Positions 22,956-27,310 of a DNA stretch of 27,310 nucleotides are shown piece by piece. Origin of the DNA: an uncultured Clostridium sp. (lineage in GTDB: Bacteria; Bacillota; Clostridia; Lachnospirales; Lachnospiraceae); the NCBI GenBank assembly GCA_958349075.1, contig CATWBR010000003.1, positions 1 through 27,310 of the forward strand, given 5' to 3'. Below the pieces are notes generated by a model. The model did not search any database. It had not been told where the DNA came from and saw nothing but the letters and a program-made list of their open reading frames with translations. Every line of letters starts with the position of its first letter. Position 1 is the stretch's first letter. The position numbers and the translations under genes were made by a program.

Positions 22956-23771
22956 CTAAAAATCCGGCTGCGGAGGAATTTCATCGCCCAGAAACAGCTT
23001 AACTTCATATTCCCACTGGATAAGTCCGGTGAAAATGATATCCAGAACCACCAGACTCTGCCCGAGCCGAGGGCAGCCAGCGGCCAGCCGGTGCAGTTCC
23101 TCCACGGTCTTCTGATAATCCGGGGTGGAGCAGGACGCACAAAGGTATTGTCCTGCGGGCAGCGTGGTCACATGGGAATGTGGTCCCGTTCGGATGCACT
23201 GGGCAAAAAGGGTGCAGGATTCCCCCATAAGCAGGGCGCCCGCGGCATTCTCAAATCGGAACCGGTCCCGGACTTCAGGGGCGATTAGCCCCTCCACCGT
23301 GTCATGCAGCATCATCAGGTTGTCAAGTGTGGGCGCATTGAGGCCCTGGGCCAGAAAAATGGTACGGGCCGGCAGGTTTTGCACCGAGGGTGTGAGTGAC
23401 GGCCTGACAAAGTCCCGTGTGTTCCGCTTGGTACTGTAATTATCGAGGGTGTCCTTCAGGTGGCCCCTGACAAAGATCAGATGTTCAATCTCTTCGTCCA
23501 CTTTTTTCTGAGCCAGACGGAGTGTGTCTGCCAGGGCAGGAAGGTCGTCCGCTGAGAACAGCTTTTTGATGGAGGGCAGGGAAAACTTAATGGAGCGCAG
23601 ATAATGTACAATCTGCACCTTTGCGATCTCGGTGTCGGAATAATAGCGGTAGCCGGTCTGCGGATCCGTCCTGAACGGGACGATCAGTCCAATCCGGTCA
23701 TAGTGCCGAAGTGTCTCTACGGTTACTCCGGCCCGGCGTGCCGCTTCCCCAATTGGATAACAATCAACCAT
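22956..23771 (-). CDS. MerR family regulator with C-terminal effector domain
   Basis: A 271-aa regulator. The winged HTH is at about residues 5-72 (YPIGEAARRAGVTVETLRHYDRIGLIVPFRTDPQTGYRYYSDTEIAKVQIVHYLRSIKFSL), followed by a dimer helix at about 85-115. The C-terminal domain (about 130-271) looks like a small-molecule sensor. It is weakly GyrI/BmrR-like and contains several Cys (residues about 185-215), though not in a metal-site pattern I recognise. The start ATG at 23771 has AAAGGAGGG about 6-8 bases upstream. It converges on the pcp-carrier operon. The MerR-type promoter in front of pcp has no other regulator nearby, so this is the likely activator (inference). Confidence 0.9.
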   Translation of the reverse strand: MVDCYPIGEAARRAGVTVETLRHYDRIGLIVPFRTDPQTGYRYYSDTEIAKVQIVHYLRSIKFSLPSIKKLFSADDLPALADTLRLAQKKVDEEIEHLIFVRGHLKDTLDNYSTKRNTRDFVRPSLTPSVQNLPARTIFLAQGLNAPTLDNLMMLHDTVEGLIAPEVRDRFRFENAAGALLMGESCTLFAQCIRTGPHSHVTTLPAGQYLCASCSTPDYQKTVEELHRLAAGCPRLGQSLVVLDIIFTGLIQWEYEVKLFLGDEIPPQPDF

Positions 23772-23861
23772 AATAATCCCTCCTTTCGATGGAAATGATA
23801 TTGGTTCTATTTTATCACATTTGAGGAGAAAAGATAATTAGCTGAATAAAGGAGCATTAAT

Positions 23862-25244
23862 ATGAACAATCAAGCTTTTCGTAAATGGCCGGTTATTTTG
23901 CTGCTCATTTTTTCCATTTCGGCCTGTGCGCCTGCTGAGCCCGGAGATACAGGTGGCGCAGTCCGCGGGAACAGCCGGTTTGACGAGCAGACATTAGTTA
24001 AACGGGCACAGGATTATGTCACAGAATTTCAAAACGGTAAGTTCGGGTTATTTCTCACCGATGCCGGTGGGAAGCTGACGCACCGTTATTCAGAGGAGGT
24101 TCTGAGCGGACTCTGGTCGTCCTATTTAGACAGCGCCAGAGTGTTTCGAAGACAGGAGCCGCCGGAAGTTTCGGTTGATACGGATCACTGCCGGGTAGAC
24201 ATATACTCTGTTCACGCCAGGTATCAAATCCATTCGGCCTTTATTTTTGACGAGGAGGAGACAGTCTCGGATGCTTCGTTTTCTCTGGAGCCCTTGACTG
24301 TGAAACCGGAGTCGGGGAATACCTGGCATGAGACTGCAATTTCTTTAGGTTATGATAAAGAGAAGCTGCTGAACGGAATGCTTACTCTGCCAGACGATGT
24401 GGAGAAGCCGCCGGTTCTGATTCTTTTACAGGGTTCCGGGAAAAACAATATGGATTCCCTGATCGGCGCATCCGACAACCGGTTTTTCGCCGATTTGGCT
24501 CATGGTTTAGCCGAACTGGGTATTGCCTCCATCCGCTATGATAAGAGATCCTATGCATACCCGGAAGACGTGACCGATATCCAGACGGAATATCTTTACG
24601 ATGTTCAGGATGCGGTGCGTTTTGCAATGGAAGATGAACGTGTGGATGGGAACCGGCTCTATTTGGCCGGTCATAGCCAGGGGGGTATGCTTTCCTCAAA
24701 AATAGTGTCCGACAATCCGGAATTTAAAGGCTTTATCTCAATGGGAGGAACACTGCGCCGGATGGAGGAATTGATTTTGGAGCAAAATAAGATAATAAAT
24801 GCCCAAAATGAAGAGTTGAGTCCGGATGAGAAGGAAGCGGCAAACGCCGGGATAGCGAATCTGGTGGCAAAGATTAAAGGACTGGATGCAGAAGCGGAAG
24901 CTTCGCCGGAGGTTCTGCTCTATGGATATCCGGAAACGTATTGGAAGAGCCTGAATGAGATCGACAGCCTTGCACTCACAAAAAAACTGACGGCAGAGAA
25001 ATATCCCATGCTGATTCTGCAGGGGATCAATGATTTTCAGGTGACTTATGATACCGACTATGTGCTGTGGCAGGAGGTGACGGCCGAAAATCCCAATGCG
25101 GTTTGTATTGCCTACGAGGGATTAAGCCATGTTTTTATGCCGGGAAGTATGGAATTTGAACGGACAGTGTATGATCTGCCGGCGCATGTGGATGCCGCTG
25201 TGATTCGGGATATGGCTGACTGGGTAAATCAGAAACGGGATTAA
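23862..25244 (+). CDS. Lipoprotein alpha/beta hydrolase
   Basis: A 460-aa secreted lipoprotein. The signal peptide has a hydrophobic stretch at residues 9-19 and a lipobox ISAC with the lipidated Cys at 22. Residues 45-160 form a small alpha+beta domain resembling DUF3887-type domains found before such hydrolases. Residues 165-460 form the alpha/beta-hydrolase fold: oxyanion region LILLQGSGKNN (187-196), nucleophile S272 in AGHSQGG, acid probably D391 in GINDFQVT, and H423 in GLSHVFMP. An Ala/Glu-rich helical cap (about 300-350) is inserted. It would act on the outer face of the membrane as an esterase, peptidase or acylase; the substrate is unknown. The start ATG has AAAGGAG about 8 bases upstream. 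Confidence 0.9.
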   Translation: MNNQAFRKWPVILLLIFSISACAPAEPGDTGGAVRGNSRFDEQTLVKRAQDYVTEFQNGKFGLFLTDAGGKLTHRYSEEVLSGLWSSYLDSARVFRRQEPPEVSVDTDHCRVDIYSVHARYQIHSAFIFDEEETVSDASFSLEPLTVKPESGNTWHETAISLGYDKEKLLNGMLTLPDDVEKPPVLILLQGSGKNNMDSLIGASDNRFFADLAHGLAELGIASIRYDKRSYAYPEDVTDIQTEYLYDVQDAVRFAMEDERVDGNRLYLAGHSQGGMLSSKIVSDNPEFKGFISMGGTLRRMEELILEQNKIINAQNEELSPDEKEAANAGIANLVAKIKGLDAEAEASPEVLLYGYPETYWKSLNEIDSLALTKKLTAEKYPMLILQGINDFQVTYDTDYVLWQEVTAENPNAVCIAYEGLSHVFMPGSMEFERTVYDLPAHVDAAVIRDMADWVNQKRD

Positions 25245-25267
25245 ACTCCTCCTCTTCCTTCAACTGG

Positions 25268-25300
25268 AAAAAGCAGCCCTAAGAAAAAAGCTGCTTTTTT
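25268..25300. terminator. Rho-independent terminator after the lipoprotein hydrolase
   Basis: AAAAAGCAGC (25268-25277) pairs perfectly with GCTGCTTTTT (25290-25299), giving a T-run on either strand. It separates the rightward hydrolase gene from the leftward gene that ends at 25352. Confidence 0.9.
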
Positions 25301-25351
25301 CGTGTGATCGAGATGCTTTGAGAAAGCAATGAATGGTATAAGAAATGAGAC

Positions 25352-26119
25352 TCAATAAACAGAATTCCTGATTTCTGTTATAAGTGAATTGAGGCCTAAA
25401 TCGTTACAGTCATTAATTAAGCCCGCCAGGACAAAATTTTTAAAGGATGCCTTAAGCCCTTCCTGGTCGTTTGATTCGATCAGCCGGGCCATATCGTTGA
25501 TAAGGTTCAAAATTTCACTGTTTCCGTCTGTTTTCTTAATATAGATCTGATACAGTGTCTGCAGTTCGGAAACTAACTGGCTGTTTTTCGTACCCAGGCC
25601 GCTGATTTCCATGATGCCGGGGGAGTTTTGCACCGCTTCCTCTTTAAGTGGTTCCTCTTTTTCCGGTTCTTCTTTCACTTCGCTTACTATTTTTCCGTCC
25701 GTATTAAAATTTATTTCAGGGCCGGGCGGATTGGTTCCCCAGGAGCTCTCTTTTAAAGCATCATAGAACTGATCTATAAAGTTATCGCTGCCGGTAGACA
25801 GGGAATAAATTTCACCTGAGTAAAGTTCCATATTAACCCATCTTTCCGTATTTCCGGAGCGGTGGCAAAGGAGCCAGGCCGCTGCAGCGACAGCCAGAAT
25901 TGAGAGCATAATCAGAATGTTTTCAATCCCTGGGCCTGATAAAGCAATGAAAAGCAGAATTAGGGCCGCGCCGGATGGAAACGGCATTTGAGGAAGGCCG
26001 CCGGTCCATATACGTGAAATTCCGGACAGGGGAAGAGCATGGTTTTCCCAGGTTATAAGGTTATTTTTTATATCGATTTGAGTTACTTTATATTTGTTAT
26101 ATTTATTTTGAATTGACAT
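25352..26119 (-). CDS. Membrane protein of unknown function, possibly DUF6232-like
   Basis: A 255-aa protein that I cannot place firmly. Residues 1-40 look like a small beta-rich module (YKVTQIDIKNNLITWENHALPLSGISRIWTG). Two hydrophobic helices follow at about 48-62 and 66-85. Then comes another short strand region (WVNMELYSGEIYSLSTGS), a Glu/Lys-rich linker at about 143-165, and a helical C-terminus. The strand-hairpin-strand front recalls DUF6232-type membrane proteins, a tentative match. The start ATG has GGAGG about 9 bases upstream. It follows the DUF4489 genes by 24 bp on the same strand, so the three may form one operon and share a role, perhaps in sporulation or the cell surface (inference). 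Confidence 0.75.
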   Translation of the reverse strand: MSIQNKYNKYKVTQIDIKNNLITWENHALPLSGISRIWTGGLPQMPFPSGAALILLFIALSGPGIENILIMLSILAVAAAAWLLCHRSGNTERWVNMELYSGEIYSLSTGSDNFIDQFYDALKESSWGTNPPGPEINFNTDGKIVSEVKEEPEKEEPLKEEAVQNSPGIMEISGLGTKNSQLVSELQTLYQIYIKKTDGNSEILNLINDMARLIESNDQEGLKASFKNFVLAGLINDCNDLGLNSLITEIRNSVY

Positions 26120-26143
26120 AGGGCAGAACCTCCATATTCGGCA

Positions 26144-26725
26144 TTAATTTCTGTCTATTATGGTTGCAATTAAAACAGGGCTTGCAATGATACCTGTTCC
26201 AACCGTTTCAGTACCTTCATTTTCGACGTAAACGCTGTATGTGCAGCCTCTGCCGGCTGTTAAATCACAATCACAGACCGACAGTGTAAATGTATTTGCT
26301 TCCATTTCCGCCTTATCACGGCAGTAGAGAATCCCGGTGCTGACCGGTGTGGGAAATGGCTGGCATTTTTCCTGCTTTAATATCTGGAATCTAAGGCATA
26401 CCTTTGATTTACTGGCAATAATATTGCAGGAAAAGCTGAGCTGTACCAGAAAATCTTTACGGCAGGAAGCATTCAGAGTAAGAGAAGCCACATGAAATGT
26501 GGCTCTCTTTTCTGTGCCTTCCGGTATAATAAGCCCTCCGAAAACAGCACTTTTAATTTTTAAATTGTTTTCACCCTGTTGTTTCATGCCGGAATCGGGG
26601 CAATGATTTGTATTGGGTGAAGCGGGTGGACGAATCATTGCCCCCTGTTGGCCGGATGGCCGGGGAGAGCAGTTACATGTTCTTGAACGCGGGTAACAGC
26701 CGCGTCCGAATAAACCGTAATACAT
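26144..26725 (-). CDS. DUF4489 family protein (downstream copy, variant N-terminus)
   Basis: A 193-aa protein. After a Pro/Cys-containing N-terminal arm (residues 1-50, CYPRSRTCNCSPRPSG) comes a beta-rich domain with the DUF4489 landmarks seen in the neighbouring gene: LRFQILKQEKCQPFPTPV, then FTLSVCDCD and CTYSVYVE, then a closing strand IATIID. It lacks the KCGCPG motif that starts the domain in the upstream copy. No signal peptide or membrane helix is seen. The family is confined mostly to Clostridia and has no established function. The start ATG has AAGGAG about 5-8 bases upstream. It lies 32 bp after its paralogue on the same strand. Confidence 0.82.
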   Translation of the reverse strand: MYYGLFGRGCYPRSRTCNCSPRPSGQQGAMIRPPASPNTNHCPDSGMKQQGENNLKIKSAVFGGLIIPEGTEKRATFHVASLTLNASCRKDFLVQLSFSCNIIASKSKVCLRFQILKQEKCQPFPTPVSTGILYCRDKAEMEANTFTLSVCDCDLTAGRGCTYSVYVENEGTETVGTGIIASPVLIATIIDRN

Positions 26726-26757
26726 AGCTTCTCCTTACTGCCATTTAGATTGTTTTA

Positions 26758-27294
26758 TTAGTTACAGCCGTTGTCAACAACGATTGCGGACAGTGTTGCG
26801 TTATTAATAGAAGTAACGCCAACTGTAGCAACACCGGCAACCGTAGCAACTACACTGTAAGTGCAGCATTCCTGATCACAGATGTCGCAGTCACATACAA
26901 AGAATGAGAAGGAATCGCTGGATGTGATGGCAACAAGCCGGGAGAATGTCCAAACAGGACCTACTGGAATAGGAACCAACTGGTTTTTGCACTGTTTGAA
27001 TATCTGCAGGTTAAGTGTTAAAACTGCAGCAGTAGTTACAATGTTACTTGCAAATTCAAATTTAATACATGGTTTGCGGAAGCCTTTGGTATCTACGGTA
27101 ACGGTAGATACGGTAAAATTAGTTCCTGCAATTGTAGCTAAGGGCAGCGTAACAGCGCCGGGACAGCCGCATTTTAAAGTCGTTCTGTTAGGGGCAAGCG
27201 GTCTGTTCTTTTCGCACTCACAGTAGCATTTGCAGTCACAATCACAACACTCTCTATTATCATATTCGCAATTATTGCAATTCGTATCGCTCAT
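26758..27294 (-). CDS. DUF4489 family protein with Cys-cluster N-terminus
   Basis: A 178-aa protein. The first 30 residues hold nine Cys (6, 9, 16, 17, 19, 21, 23, 25, 27) in alternating CxC order, a possible metal-binding or cross-linking tail. The DUF4489 domain follows: LKCGCPGAVTLPLATIAGT, then VDTKGFRKPCIKFEFASN, LQIFKQCKNQLVPIPVG, WTFSR, FSFFVCDCDICDQECCTYSV and a final VVDNGCN. There is no signal peptide or membrane helix. Cys-rich beta proteins of this kind in spore formers are often coat or exosporium components, which is only an analogy here. The start ATG at 27294 has GGAGG about 8 bases before, at the window edge. The gene is complete. Confidence 0.88.
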   Translation of the reverse strand: MSDTNCNNCEYDNRECCDCDCKCYCECEKNRPLAPNRTTLKCGCPGAVTLPLATIAGTNFTVSTVTVDTKGFRKPCIKFEFASNIVTTAAVLTLNLQIFKQCKNQLVPIPVGPVWTFSRLVAITSSDSFSFFVCDCDICDQECCTYSVVATVAGVATVGVTSINNATLSAIVVDNGCN

Positions 27295-27310
27295 AATGGA
27301 ACCTCCATAT

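Overview
The window looks like a chromosome segment of an anaerobic, spore-forming Clostridia, most likely Lachnospiraceae of the Enterocloster/Hungatella/C. symbiosum type. The grounds are strong AGGAGG-type ribosome binding sites, protein sequences close to the Lachnospiraceae style, two tandem DUF4489 proteins (a clostridial family), several MATE exporters with MerR/TetR regulators, and moderate G+C. The genus is inferred, not shown. No rRNA, tRNA, CRISPR array, transposase, integrase or phage gene was found.

Layout. 46-1338: a GMP synthase whose glutamine amidotransferase domain is cut down and lacks the catalytic Cys. 1394-1520: its terminator, fused to the first 29 codons of a dead gene. 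1578-2483 (-): PhzF-family isomerase. 2639-4956: a MATE exporter and a divergent BmrR-like MerR regulator, with a textbook 19-bp-spacer MerR promoter between them. 5022-6397: ECF sigma factor and zinc-finger anti-sigma factor. 6616-14762: a LysR regulator divergent from a catabolic cluster: class III CoA-transferase, CitMHS-like carrier, HMG-CoA-lyase-like enzyme, a 5'-deleted phosphotransacetylase remnant, a metal-dependent amidohydrolase and a YfcC-type carrier, ended by a UUCG terminator. 14817-15398 (-): 3-methyladenine DNA glycosylase I.

15631-20749: a TetR regulator under a 24-bp perfect inverted repeat, then two successive MATE exporter + cytidylate-kinase-like gene pairs, both translationally coupled. 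They are separated by a 443-bp highly structured leader with its own strong promoter and terminators. 21025-23771: pyroglutamyl peptidase and an uncharacterised carrier under a second MerR-type promoter, with a convergent MerR gene downstream. 23862-25244: a lipoprotein alpha/beta hydrolase. 25352-27294 (-): a membrane protein of unknown function and two Cys-rich DUF4489 proteins.

How the genes work together (inference). The LysR cluster probably imports a hydroxy-carboxylic acid, makes its CoA thioester and cleaves it by a retro-aldol/Claisen step to acetyl-CoA-level products. The repeated MATE-kinase pairing is the best candidate for an undescribed functional system, possibly one that modifies or senses a nucleoside-like compound and exports it.
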